From assembly GCF_029963765.1 (NCBI RefSeq), contig NZ_JALBYU010000013.1:107130-171129 (forward strand): 64,000 nt of DNA, in the 5' to 3' direction. The DNA is from Pseudomonas sp. UYIF39. GTDB lineage: Bacteria; Pseudomonadota; Gammaproteobacteria; Pseudomonadales; Pseudomonadaceae. Positions 1 through 9,934 of the stretch are shown here, in pieces. The first letter of the stretch is position 1. Each line of letters opens with the position of its first letter. The notes beneath the pieces are model-generated. The model was not told the DNA's origin, ran no database searches, and was given only the letters and a program-made list of their open reading frames with translations. Both the position numbers and the translations under genes were made by a program.

Positions 1-330
1 CGCTGTGCCTGGCGCCACTCCCAGCGGCTTGGCCTGGACCTGGTCGAGTATCGTCGGCTGGATCGGGCGATGGCGGTGGTGCGGCACGAGATCGATTACC
101 TGGCGGCCGCCTATGAAGGCGATGAATTGCAATTGGCGACCTGGATCGTCGATTGGGACCAGCGCCTGAAAATGACCCGCCACTTCCAGTTGAAGCGCCC
201 CAGCGACAACATCACGTTACTGCGGGCGCAGACCACTTTCGTCTGTATCGAACTGTCGACCGGCAAGCCCAAGCGCATGCCGGCGGAATTCATCGAGGGC
301 TACGGCCCTGCGTTGCAAGTCGCGATCTAA
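1..330 (+). CDS. Acyl-CoA thioesterase (4HBT/YbgC-like), C-terminal part
   Basis: The reading frame is open from base 1, so the gene starts upstream of the window; 109 residues are visible. The fragment reads as the C-terminal half of a hotdog-fold thioesterase: DLVEYRRLDRA, then a strand like EIDYLAAAYEGDELQLATW and a central RHFQLKR..TLLRAQTTFVCIEL, as in 4-hydroxybenzoyl-CoA thioesterase-like proteins. These hydrolyse acyl-CoA thioesters in the cytoplasm. The N-terminal catalytic Asp lies outside the window, so activity cannot be judged. An ATG at position 70 is internal and not the true start. Family call fairly sure; substrate unknown. Confidence 0.75.
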   Translation, partial: RCAWRHSQRLGLDLVEYRRLDRAMAVVRHEIDYLAAAYEGDELQLATWIVDWDQRLKMTRHFQLKRPSDNITLLRAQTTFVCIELSTGKPKRMPAEFIEGYGPALQVAI

Positions 331-380
331 TCGACGCTTTCGAGTAAACTGCCGCACGTTTTTCGTTGAGTGTGTTTTTC

Positions 381-1340
381 ATGCAAATTGCTTTGGCGCC
401 CATGGAGGGGTTGGTCGACAACATCCTGCGGGACGTGCTGACCCGTGTGGGCGGTATCGATTGGTGCGTGACCGAGTTCATTCGGATCAACGATCAGCTG
501 CTCACGCCTGCCTATTACCACAAGTTCGGCCCGGAACTGTTGACCGGCGCCCGCACCGCATCCGGCGTGCCGCTGCGGGTGCAGCTGCTCGGTTCCGATC
601 CGGTATGCCTGGCGGAAAACGCTGCGCTGGCGTGCGAACTGGGGTCGGAGGTCATTGACCTGAACTTCGGCTGCCCGGCCAAGACTGTGAACAAGTCCCG
701 TGGCGGTGCGGTGCTGCTCAAAGAACCTGAGCTGTTGAACCAGATCGTCGAACATGTCCGTCGCGCCGTTCCGGCGCACATTCCGGTGACTGCCAAAATG
801 CGCCTCGGTTTCGACAGCCCGGACGGTGCGCTGGTGTGTGCCGAGGCCCTGGCCGAAGGGGGCGCGGCGCACATCGTGGTTCATGCGCGGACCAAAACTG
901 ACGGCTACAAGCCACCAGCCCATTGGGAATGGATCCCCCGGGTGCAGGATGTAGTCAAGGTTCCGGTGTTCGCCAATGGCGACATCTGGAGCGTCGAAGA
1001 CTGGCGTCGTTGCCGTGAAATCAGCGGCGTCGAGGACATCATGCTCGGTCGCGGCCTGGTCTCGCGCCCGGACCTGGCACGGCAAATCGCAATGGCGCGG
1101 GCCGGTGAGGATGTCGTAGAGATGTCCTGGGCCGAGCTGCTGCCGCTGATTCAGGATTTCTGGCTGCAAGCCAAGGCGCAGATGACAGCACGGCAATCGC
1201 CGGGTCGCTTGAAGCAGTGGCTGGCGATGCTGACCCGCAATTATCCCGAAGCGGTCGAGCTGTTCACCGTCCTGCGTCGTGAGACCGAACTGGATCAGGT
1301 CTCGCGTTTACTGGGTCTTCAGGTGTCTGAAGCCGCCTGA
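381..1340 (+). CDS. dusC: tRNA-dihydrouridine(16) synthase DusC
   Basis: Flavoenzyme that reduces uridine to dihydrouridine in the D-loop of tRNA (position 16 for DusC). The 319-residue product begins MQIALAPMEGLVD, the FMN-binding start of Dus proteins. The catalytic cysteine lies in LNFGCPAKTVNKSRGGA, followed by AKMRLG, the HART segment (VVHARTKTDGY) and the phosphate-binding VPVFANGDI and GRGLVSRPDL. I chose the ATG at 381; an in-frame TTG at 366 has no better ribosome site. DusC rather than DusA or DusB is inferred from the N-terminal pattern and length. Single gene, 50 bases after the thioesterase gene, convergent with the next gene. Confidence 0.9.
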   Translation: MQIALAPMEGLVDNILRDVLTRVGGIDWCVTEFIRINDQLLTPAYYHKFGPELLTGARTASGVPLRVQLLGSDPVCLAENAALACELGSEVIDLNFGCPAKTVNKSRGGAVLLKEPELLNQIVEHVRRAVPAHIPVTAKMRLGFDSPDGALVCAEALAEGGAAHIVVHARTKTDGYKPPAHWEWIPRVQDVVKVPVFANGDIWSVEDWRRCREISGVEDIMLGRGLVSRPDLARQIAMARAGEDVVEMSWAELLPLIQDFWLQAKAQMTARQSPGRLKQWLAMLTRNYPEAVELFTVLRRETELDQVSRLLGLQVSEAA

Positions 1341-1352
1341 AAAAAATCTGTG

Positions 1353-4300
1353 TCATTTGAGTAGCTTTTGAAACGCCTCAACCGACAGGGGCGGACTGTG
1401 CAAATAGCCCTGATAAAAATGGCAGCCCAGCCCCTGCAAGAATTCCAGCTGCTCCGGTGTCTCCACCCCTTCGGCAATCACTTTCAATTCCAGGCTGCGG
1501 GCCATGGCAACGATGGCGCGGATGATCTCGGCATCGTTGGGGTCGGTGGTGGCGTCGCGGATGAACGATTGGTCGATTTTCAGGGTGTCGACCGGCAGAC
1601 GCTTGAGGTAGGTCAGTGAGGAATAACCGGTGCCGAAATCGTCCATGGCGAAACTCACGCCGAGTTTTTTCAGGCTACGCATTTTGTTGATGGTGTCTTC
1701 CAGGTTCTGGATCACGATGCCTTCGGTGATTTCCAGTTTCAGCAGCGAGCAGGGCAGACCGTGGCTGGCGAGGCTGTGTTCGATGCGTTCGACAAAGTCA
1801 TTCTGACGAAATTGCCGTGGGCTGATGTTGACGCAAAGGCTGAAGTCCAGCGGATCGACCAGGCCTTTGGCGATCAGCTGTTTGAAGGCGCTGCAGGCCT
1901 CGTCGATGATCCATGTGCCTACTTCCAGAATTAGCCCGCTGTCCTCCAGCACTTTGATGAACTCGGTGGGTGATTGCGCACCGAGTTCCGGATGATTCCA
2001 GCGCACCAGTGCCTCGGCGCCGACAATGCGGTCGTTCCGGGCGTCGACCTGAGGCTGGTAATGCACGCGGAACTCACCCCGGGAAAGGGCCAGGCGCAGG
2101 TCGGTTTCCATGCGCAAGCGTTCGCTCGCAGCCTTCTGCATGGCGTTGTGGTACATCTGCGTGGTGTTGCGGCCCGAATCCTTGGCCCGGTAGAGGGCGA
2201 TGTCGGCGCGTTTGAGCAGGTCGGTCGGGGTCGAACCGTGATCGGGAATCAGCGCGATGCCGATGCTCGGGGTTACTTGCAGGCGTTGTCCGTCGAGGAA
2301 CATCGGCTCCGACAGCAGTTCACGCAAGGTGTTCGCCAGTTGCAGGACTTGTTCGCTGACCTCGTTGCGCGAGCCTTCGAGCCCGCTGAGCAGTACCACG
2401 AATTCGTCACCGCCCAAACGCGCGACGGTGTCTTCCATGCGCACGCTGGCTTCGAGGCGCGCGGTGATGATTTTCAGCACGGTATCGCCCACCGGATGAC
2501 CGAGCGAATCATTGATGTGCTTGAAGTGATCAAGGTCGAGAAACATCAGGGCGCCGCGCAGGTTGTGGCGCTTGAGCAAGGCAATCTGCTGACTCAGGCG
2601 ATCCATCAGCAGGGCGCGGTTGGGCAGGTTGGTCAGCGGGTCGTGGTAGGCCAGGTGGCGGATCTGCGCTTCGGCGTTTTTCAGCAGGCTGACGTCCCGC
2701 GCGGTCAGCAGCAGGCAGGCGGTTTCGTTGAGGGTGATCGGTTCTACCGAGACTTCGACGGTCAGCAATTCGCCGCGTTTATTGCGTCCGAGCATTTCCT
2801 GGTGATGCACCCGGCCCTTGATCTGGAGTTCGGTGAGCAGCGCCGAACGTTGTTTTTCCTCGGCCCAGATGCCGACCTGATACACCGTGCGACCGACCAC
2901 TTCATCGGCGCGGTAACCGGTCAGGCGGCAGAAGCCATCGTTAACCTCCAGATAACGCCCGGTGTCGCGCTCGGTGATGGTGATGGCGTCGGGGCTGGAG
3001 TGGAAGGCTTTGGCGAACTTCTCTTCGCTGGCCTTGAGCGCGGCTTCCGAGCGTTGCTGTTGAGTGATATCACGCAGGTTGGTGACAATGCACGGCTGCT
3101 CGCCGACGCTGATCTGGTGGCTTGAAATCACACAGGTCAGGTCTTGCCCGTCTTTGTGCTGAACCAGGATCGCTACGTTGTTCAGACCTTGTTCGCGGAT
3201 GACCTGCTCGATCCGTCGCAGGCTTTGCACCGAAGCGTCCCATAGACCGATTTCGTCGGCGCTACGGCCAATCACATCGGCAGCACTCCAGCCGAAGGTC
3301 TGGGTAAAGCTGGAGTTGATCTCTATGAATTGACCGGTGTCCTGACGGGTCACGCAAATCGGGTCGGGGCTGACCTGGAACAGGGTGGCGAACTTCTCTT
3401 CGGACGCCACCAACCGCTGCTCGCGCTCTACCTGATCGGTGATGTCGAGCAGCGTGCCGGCCATGCGCAGCGGGGCACCGTTTTCATCGCGATAGAGCCG
3501 GGCGCGGCTTTCCAAGTAGCGCGAACTGCCGTCCGGCAGTTGTACGCGATAGGTCAGTTGATAATTGCCGGCAGGGCCTTCTCGCAGGCTGTGATAGGCA
3601 TCGCGCATGGAGTCGCGTTCTTCCCCGGGAACGCCTTCGAAAAACTCGTCGAAAGATTCATGGAAAGGGATGGCTTCCAGCCCGTGCAGTTGGGCGGCGC
3701 GTGCCGAGCCGTACAGCATGCCGCTGGGAATATGCCAGTCCCACGTGCCGAGTTGCGCTGAATCCAGCGCCAGGTCGAGGCGCTCCTGGCTGTCTTTCAG
3801 GGCGTGTTCGGCGACTTTGCGTTCGGTGGTGTCTAGAAACGTACTCAGCAGATAAGGCTGACCTTCGAGCTCGACCTTTTGCGCGCTGAGGATGCCGTCA
3901 TGGACCTGGCCGTTACTGGCACGAAATTGCACCTCCATGTTGATCAGTTCGCCCTTGGCCTTAGTGGCTGTGACCAGTTGCGCCCGTTGCTCCGGATGCA
4001 CCCAGAGGCCCAGTTCCAGGGTGGTGCGACCGATAGCGTCCTGTACTGGCCAGCCAAACAGGCTTTCGAAATACTGGTTGGCTTCGCTGATCAGGCCGTC
4101 TTCCTGGCGGGTCAGCAGGACCATGTTCGGACACAGGTGGAACAGCGTGGCGAAGCGTTTTTCCGAGCTGCTCAACGCCTGTTCGCGCTGGCGCTGGTGG
4201 GTGATTTCACGGATGACGCCAATCATCCGTGGCCGGCCGTGTTTGTCCGGCAGCAGGCTGCCGTTGATCTCCAGCCAGTGCAGGCTGCCGTCGGGCCAGC

Positions 4301-4631
4301 GGATGCGGTGATGCATCGCCTGTTCCAGCGGGGCGCCGGCGATCACCGCGTCGAAGGCGCGAATGGTTTTCGCCCGATCCTCTGGCGGCAACAAGTCGAG
4401 GTATTCCAGATCCGCCGGCAGCGGTTGCCGGGGATCGAAGCCGAACAGCGCCTGGGTACCCCGCGACCAGCTGATCTGCCCACGTTCGATGTCCCAATAC
4501 CAGGCGCCCAAACGTGCACCGTTGAGGGCGGCCAGCAATTGTGGGGCGCTTTCCCAGCTCTGCTCGGACCGTTTTGGGTCAAGCGCCTGTATACGCGGCA
4601 TCGTCGGAATACGGTCAACAGATTTCGGCAT
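1353..4631 (-). CDS. Multi-PAS GGDEF/EAL cyclic-di-GMP signalling protein
   Basis: A soluble protein of about 1,092 residues with no membrane segment. In order: five PAS domains (about 30-130, 155-275, 285-400, 415-530, 540-650), several with PAC ends, then GGDEF (about 660-830) with an intact RLGGDEF motif, then EAL (about 840-1,090) with intact EALVRW and a DDFGTGYSSL loop-6 motif. By its motifs it could both make and degrade cyclic di-GMP; which dominates cannot be told. The PAS array suggests a cytoplasmic redox, light or ligand sensor. Start: ATG at 4631 has an AGG 7-9 bases upstream; a TTG at 4637 is less well placed. Convergent with dusC. Confidence 0.9.
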   Translation of the reverse strand: MPKSVDRIPTMPRIQALDPKRSEQSWESAPQLLAALNGARLGAWYWDIERGQISWSRGTQALFGFDPRQPLPADLEYLDLLPPEDRAKTIRAFDAVIAGAPLEQAMHHRIRWPDGSLHWLEINGSLLPDKHGRPRMIGVIREITHQRQREQALSSSEKRFATLFHLCPNMVLLTRQEDGLISEANQYFESLFGWPVQDAIGRTTLELGLWVHPEQRAQLVTATKAKGELINMEVQFRASNGQVHDGILSAQKVELEGQPYLLSTFLDTTERKVAEHALKDSQERLDLALDSAQLGTWDWHIPSGMLYGSARAAQLHGLEAIPFHESFDEFFEGVPGEERDSMRDAYHSLREGPAGNYQLTYRVQLPDGSSRYLESRARLYRDENGAPLRMAGTLLDITDQVEREQRLVASEEKFATLFQVSPDPICVTRQDTGQFIEINSSFTQTFGWSAADVIGRSADEIGLWDASVQSLRRIEQVIREQGLNNVAILVQHKDGQDLTCVISSHQISVGEQPCIVTNLRDITQQQRSEAALKASEEKFAKAFHSSPDAITITERDTGRYLEVNDGFCRLTGYRADEVVGRTVYQVGIWAEEKQRSALLTELQIKGRVHHQEMLGRNKRGELLTVEVSVEPITLNETACLLLTARDVSLLKNAEAQIRHLAYHDPLTNLPNRALLMDRLSQQIALLKRHNLRGALMFLDLDHFKHINDSLGHPVGDTVLKIITARLEASVRMEDTVARLGGDEFVVLLSGLEGSRNEVSEQVLQLANTLRELLSEPMFLDGQRLQVTPSIGIALIPDHGSTPTDLLKRADIALYRAKDSGRNTTQMYHNAMQKAASERLRMETDLRLALSRGEFRVHYQPQVDARNDRIVGAEALVRWNHPELGAQSPTEFIKVLEDSGLILEVGTWIIDEACSAFKQLIAKGLVDPLDFSLCVNISPRQFRQNDFVERIEHSLASHGLPCSLLKLEITEGIVIQNLEDTINKMRSLKKLGVSFAMDDFGTGYSSLTYLKRLPVDTLKIDQSFIRDATTDPNDAEIIRAIVAMARSLELKVIAEGVETPEQLEFLQGLGCHFYQGYLHSPPLSVEAFQKLLK

Positions 4632-4696
4632 TGGCAAGCCTTGGCTGAGTGGGGTGTCAGGTTCAGTGACTCGAGGCCCTATAGGCGTAGCACAGC

Positions 4697-5587
4697 TTAG
4701 CCGAGAGTCCCTGGCAGATCGATTTGTGCATCCAGCAAGGCCATGAAGGCCCGTGCCGCATTCGACAGCGTCCTTTCTGTGTGCAGGATATAGCCTAGCT
4801 GGCGAGTGAGTTGTATGCCTGGTAAAGGTATTCGCGCAACCTGATCATCAAGCATGGTGCGCGGCAACACGCTCCAGGCCAGGCCGATCGAGACCATCAT
4901 CTTGATGGTTTCCAGATAATTGGTGCTCATGGCGATGTTCGGCGTCAGGCCTTGAGCTTCGAACAGGCGCCGGACGATGTGGTGAGTAAAGGTGTTGCCG
5001 CCGGGGAAAACCGCCGGGTGCAGGGCAATGTCCGCCAGGCTGACCGGGCCGTGGCTGATCAGCGAGTGCTCCGGGGCGACCACGAAGTCCAGTGGGTCGT
5101 CCCACACTGGCGTGGCCTTGACCAGTGCGTGGGGCTCCGGCGCCAGGGTGATGACCGCCAGTTCGGCGCGGCCATGGAGGATTTCTTCGTAGGCCACTTC
5201 CGAATCGAGGAACTGAATATCCAGCGCCACTTGCGGGTAACGTCGGGTGAACTCCCTTAATAAGGGGGGCAAGCGGTGCAGGCCGATGTGGTGGCTGGTG
5301 GCCAGTGTCAGGCGGCCGGTCACTTCGCCGGTCAGATTGGTCAGGGCGCGGCGTGTGTCGTCCAGCACGTTCAGAATCTGATAGGCCCGCGGCAGCAAGG
5401 CGCGTCCGGCCTCGGTCAGGCTGACTTCACGGCCCAGGCGATCGAACAGGCGCACCTTCAATTGCTGCTCCAGTCCTGCGATACGCTTGCTGATGGCCGG
5501 TTGCGTCAAGTGCAGCCGTTCGCCAGCGCCGGAGAAGCTGCCGGTCTCGGCAATCGCGATAAAAGCATTGAGGTTGGCGAGGTCCAT
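4697..5587 (-). CDS. LysR-family transcriptional regulator
   Basis: 296 residues. The N-terminal winged helix-turn-helix (MDLANLNAFIAIAETGSFSG, then LTQPAISKRIAGLEQQ) is typical of LysR regulators, and an LTTR substrate-binding domain follows (from about residue 90). The ATG at 5587 gives the canonical N-terminus and has GGAA upstream; an ATG at 5617 would add ten unusual residues. It is transcribed divergently from leuC across 146 bases, so control of leuCD and of itself is the simplest guess. The effector is unknown. Confidence 0.88.
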   Translation of the reverse strand: MDLANLNAFIAIAETGSFSGAGERLHLTQPAISKRIAGLEQQLKVRLFDRLGREVSLTEAGRALLPRAYQILNVLDDTRRALTNLTGEVTGRLTLATSHHIGLHRLPPLLREFTRRYPQVALDIQFLDSEVAYEEILHGRAELAVITLAPEPHALVKATPVWDDPLDFVVAPEHSLISHGPVSLADIALHPAVFPGGNTFTHHIVRRLFEAQGLTPNIAMSTNYLETIKMMVSIGLAWSVLPRTMLDDQVARIPLPGIQLTRQLGYILHTERTLSNAARAFMALLDAQIDLPGTLG

Positions 5588-5645
5588 TGCGGTATTCCAG
5601 TTGGTTATCCAAAGCATAAAAAATATGAATTTGAGTTATTTAATG

Positions 5646-5682
5646 TAACCCCCTAGGATCGACCTCACAAGCCAAGGGGTTA
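5646..5682. promoter_or_regulatory. Inverted repeat between the LysR gene and leuC
   Basis: TAACCCC at 5646-5652 is repeated inverted as GGGGTTA at 5676-5682, in the divergent intergenic region upstream of leuC. It could be an operator for the neighbouring LysR regulator or a hairpin in the leuC leader. There is no T run, so a terminator is unlikely. Confidence 0.3.
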
Positions 5683-5733
5683 TTGAATCCTTCAAGACCC
5701 ACGGCATAGAAACAAGCTGATGAGGACCGTCTG

Positions 5734-7152
5734 ATGGCCGGCAAAACGCTTTACGACAAGCTCTGGGATTCCCATGAAGTGAAACGGCGCGACGATGGGT
5801 CGTCGCTGATCTATATCGACCGCCACATCATCCATGAAGTGACTTCGCCCCAAGCTTTCGAAGGCCTGCGTCTGGCCGGGCGCAAGCCTTGGCGTGTCGA
5901 CTCGATCATCGCGACCCCGGACCACAACGTACCGACCACTCCGGATCGCAAGGGCGGCATCGAAGCGATTACCGACCAGGTCTCACGATTGCAGGTTCAG
6001 ACCCTCGATGACTACTGCGACGAATATGGCATCACTGAATTCAAAATGAATGACGTGCGTCAGGGCATCGTTCACGTGATCGGTCCGGAGCAGGGTGCCA
6101 CGTTGCCAGGCATGACCGTGGTCTGCGGCGACTCGCACACCTCGACCCACGGCGCGTTTGGCGCATTGGCCCACGGCATCGGGACTTCCGAGGTCGAGCA
6201 CGTGTTCGCCACGCAGTGCCTGGTCGCCAAAAAGATGAAAAACATGCTGGTGTCGGTCGAAGGTAAATTGCCGTTCGGCGTGACCGCCAAGGATATCGTG
6301 CTCGCCGTCATCGGCAAGATTGGCACCGCCGGCGGTAACGGTCACGCCATCGAGTTCGCCGGCAGCGCCATTCGCGATTTGTCCGTCGAAGGCCGCATGA
6401 CCATCTGCAACATGTCCATTGAAGCCGGCGCTCGTGTTGGCCTGGTGGCTGCCGACGAAAAAACCGTGGCTTACGTCAAGGGCCGTCCATTTGCGCCGAA
6501 AGGCGCGGAATGGGACATGGCGGTCGAAGCCTGGAAAGACCTGGTGTCCGACGCCGATGCGGTGTTCGACACCGTTGTTGAGCTCGACGCCGCTCAGATC
6601 AAGCCGCAAGTCAGCTGGGGCACTTCGCCCGAGATGGTCCTGGCGGTTGATCAGAACGTGCCAGACCCAGCGAAGGAAATGGACCTGGTCAAACGCGGTT
6701 CCATCGAGCGCGCCTTGAAATACATGGGTTTGAGCGCCAATCAGGCGATCACCGACATTCAACTGGACCGCGTCTTCATTGGTTCCTGCACCAACTCGCG
6801 GATCGAAGACTTGCGTGCTGCGGCGGTGATCGCCAAGGGCCGCAAAGTGGCTTCGACCATCAAGCAAGCCATCGTGGTGCCGGGCTCGGGCCTGGTGAAG
6901 GCGCAAGCCGAGGCCGAAGGCTTGGACAAGATTTTCCTCGAAGCCGGTTTCGAGTGGCGTGAACCGGGTTGCTCGATGTGCCTGGCGATGAACCCGGACC
7001 GTTTGGAGTCGGGCGAGCATTGCGCCTCGACCTCCAACCGCAACTTCGAGGGGCGTCAGGGCGCCGGTGGCCGTACGCACCTGGTCAGCCCGGCCATGGC
7101 TGCGGCAGCTGCCGTCCACGGTCGTTTCATCGACGTTCGCGAACTGATCTGA
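5734..7152 (+). CDS. leuC: 3-isopropylmalate dehydratase large subunit LeuC
   Basis: Isomerises 2-isopropylmalate to 3-isopropylmalate in leucine synthesis, acting with LeuD. The 472 residues match the family length. The 4Fe-4S ligand cysteines are visible in FIGSCTNSRIEDLR and in EPGCSMCLAMNPD; active-site stretches GDSHTSTHGAFG and SNRNFEGRQG are intact. ATG at 5734 follows GAGGA by 7 bases. leuD starts 10 bases after the stop, so the two subunits are co-translated. Confidence 0.97.
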   Translation: MAGKTLYDKLWDSHEVKRRDDGSSLIYIDRHIIHEVTSPQAFEGLRLAGRKPWRVDSIIATPDHNVPTTPDRKGGIEAITDQVSRLQVQTLDDYCDEYGITEFKMNDVRQGIVHVIGPEQGATLPGMTVVCGDSHTSTHGAFGALAHGIGTSEVEHVFATQCLVAKKMKNMLVSVEGKLPFGVTAKDIVLAVIGKIGTAGGNGHAIEFAGSAIRDLSVEGRMTICNMSIEAGARVGLVAADEKTVAYVKGRPFAPKGAEWDMAVEAWKDLVSDADAVFDTVVELDAAQIKPQVSWGTSPEMVLAVDQNVPDPAKEMDLVKRGSIERALKYMGLSANQAITDIQLDRVFIGSCTNSRIEDLRAAAVIAKGRKVASTIKQAIVVPGSGLVKAQAEAEGLDKIFLEAGFEWREPGCSMCLAMNPDRLESGEHCASTSNRNFEGRQGAGGRTHLVSPAMAAAAAVHGRFIDVRELI

Positions 7153-7162
7153 GGAACCGCAC

Positions 7163-7807
7163 ATGAGAGCTTTTACCCAACACACCGGTTTGGTCGCGCC
7201 ATTGGACCGTGCCAACGTCGACACCGACCAGATCATTCCGAAGCAGTTCTTGAAGTCGATCAAGCGCACTGGTTTTGGTCCGAACCTGTTCGACGAATGG
7301 CGCTACCTGGACGTGGGCTATGCCTACCAGGACAACTCCAAGCGTCCGCTGAACAAGGACTTCGTGCTCAACGCCGAGCGTTATCAAGGCGCCAGCGTGC
7401 TGGTGGCCCGCGAGAACTTCGGTTGCGGCTCGAGCCGCGAACACGCGCCATGGGCGCTGGAAGAGTACGGTTTTCGCAGCATCATCGCGCCGAGCTACGC
7501 CGACATCTTCTACAACAACAGCTTCAAGAACGGCTTGCTGCCGATCATCTTGAGCGACGCTGAAGTGGATGAGTTGTTCCAGCAGGTCGAGGCGAATCCT
7601 GGCTACGAGTTGACGGTCGACCTGCAAGCCCAGACCGTCACCCGGCCTGATGGCAAGGTCTACAGCTTCGAACTTGACGAGTTCCGCAAGCATTGCCTGG
7701 TCAACGGTCTGGACGACATCGGCCTGACCTTGCAGGACCACGAAGCGATCGCGGCGTTTGAAGCCAAACACCGTGCGAGCCAGCCTTGGTTGTTTCGCGA
7801 CGTTTGA
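7163..7807 (+). CDS. leuD: 3-isopropylmalate dehydratase small subunit LeuD
   Basis: Swivel-domain partner of LeuC; 214 residues. Conserved NVDTDQIIPKQFLK near the N-terminus, ENFGCGSSREHAPWAL in the middle and APSYADIFYNNSFKNGLLP all fit bacterial LeuD. ATG at 7163 is preceded by GAGGA. Last gene before a REP palindrome pair, so transcript ends may be processed there. Confidence 0.97.
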   Translation: MRAFTQHTGLVAPLDRANVDTDQIIPKQFLKSIKRTGFGPNLFDEWRYLDVGYAYQDNSKRPLNKDFVLNAERYQGASVLVARENFGCGSSREHAPWALEEYGFRSIIAPSYADIFYNNSFKNGLLPIILSDAEVDELFQQVEANPGYELTVDLQAQTVTRPDGKVYSFELDEFRKHCLVNGLDDIGLTLQDHEAIAAFEAKHRASQPWLFRDV

Positions 7808-7830
7808 TTTTGCGTAAGGCGATATGACGC

Positions 7831-7906
7831 CATCGCGAGCAAGCTCGCTCCCACAGGGTTTTTTGTACGCCGCAAATCCACTGTGGGAGCGAGCTTGCTC
7901 GCGATG
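7831..7906. repeat. REPIN: inverted pair of Pseudomonas REP sequences
   Basis: CATCGCGAGCAAGCTCGCTC at 7831-7850 followed by CCACAG is repeated in inverted orientation as CTGTGGGAGCGAGCTTGCTC and GCGATG ending at 7906. This two-copy inverted arrangement is the common REPIN form in fluorescent pseudomonads, normally extragenic and mobilised by RAYT transposases. It sits between leuD and the methyltransferase gene. Confidence 0.9.
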
Positions 7907-7952
7907 AGGCCCGGATAGTCACCACAAGGCTAAACCCCAAAAAGGAAGTCCC

Positions 7953-8720
7953 ATGACCAGCACTGCCCAGCACACTCAGGTTGTACAAAAGCAATTCGGT
8001 GAACAAGCCTCGGCCTATCTGAGCAGCGCTGTACACGCTCAGGGCACCGAATTTGCGTTGCTACAGGCTGAACTGGCAGGGCAGGGCGATGCCCGTGTGC
8101 TGGACCTGGGTTGCGGCGCCGGTCACGTGAGTTTTCACGTGGCCTCGCTGGTGAAAGAAGTGGTGGCCTACGATTTGTCGCAGCAGATGCTCGACGTGGT
8201 GGCCGCTGCGGCGATTGATCGTGGTCTGAGCAATGTGACTACGGTCAACGGCGCCGCCGAGCGTCTGCCGTTCGCCGATGGCGAATTCGATTTCGTCTTC
8301 AGCCGGTATTCGGCGCACCATTGGAGCGATCTCGGCCTGGCCCTGCGAGAGGTCCGCCGGGTGCTGAAGCCGGGCGGCGTGGCGGCGTTCGTCGACGTGT
8401 TGTCGCCGGGCAGTCCGTTGTTCGACACTTACCTGCAAAGTGTCGAAGTGCTGCGCGACACCAGCCATGTGCGCGATTATTCCGCCGGCGAGTGGTTGCG
8501 CCAGATCAGCGAAGCGGGGTTGCATACTCGCAGCACCACCCGTCAGCGCCTGCGTCTGGAGTACACCTCGTGGGTCGAGCGCATGCGCACACCAGAGGTG
8601 ATGCGCGCGGCAATCCTCGAGCTGCAGCAATCGATGGGTAATGAAGTACGCGAATACTTTGAGATTGAGGCCGATGGTTCGTTCAGTACAGATGTGCTGG
8701 TGCTGATGGCTGAAAAATAA
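7953..8720 (+). CDS. Class I SAM-dependent methyltransferase
   Basis: 255 residues with a Rossmann methyltransferase core: motif I VLDLGCGAGHVSF at about residue 49, the acidic end of strand 2 in VVAYDLS, motif II near FDFVFSRYSAHHWSD and the post-motif VLKPGGVAAFVD. It resembles UbiE/COQ5-type enzymes, but the substrate is not predictable. The gene lies between leuD and leuB, a position that appears conserved in Pseudomonas as far as I recall, though no direct role in leucine synthesis is known. ATG at 7953 follows AAGGAAG. Confidence 0.85.
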   Translation: MTSTAQHTQVVQKQFGEQASAYLSSAVHAQGTEFALLQAELAGQGDARVLDLGCGAGHVSFHVASLVKEVVAYDLSQQMLDVVAAAAIDRGLSNVTTVNGAAERLPFADGEFDFVFSRYSAHHWSDLGLALREVRRVLKPGGVAAFVDVLSPGSPLFDTYLQSVEVLRDTSHVRDYSAGEWLRQISEAGLHTRSTTRQRLRLEYTSWVERMRTPEVMRAAILELQQSMGNEVREYFEIEADGSFSTDVLVLMAEK

Positions 8721-8782
8721 GCGTCAAACGAATTTTTCCGGGCGTGCCCCAAGGGCACGCCGACTGATGACATGAGGAAAGC

Positions 8783-9865
<1,083 letters not shown>

Positions 9866-9871
9866 TCTCAC

Positions 9872-9917
9872 GGGCCCGCTGCAACTTTCACTCTTGAAAG
9901 CAGCGGCCCACTTTTTA
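9872..9917 (+). terminator. Rho-independent terminator after leuB
   Basis: GGGCCCGCTGC pairs with GCAGCGGCCC (one bulged C) around a long AT-rich loop and is followed by CTTTTT. It separates leuB from asd. Confidence 0.6.
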
Positions 9918-9934
9918 AAGAAGGTGTAGTTGCG

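Noticed and set aside
1974..3125. Plus-strand open frame of 383 codons opposite the GGDEF/EAL gene
   Set aside because: Antisense to intact GGDEF and PAS coding sequence; low-complexity Gln/Arg/His product.
5983..7269. Minus-strand open frame of 428 codons opposite leuC/leuD
   Set aside because: Shadow of leuC; no ribosome site and no family resemblance.
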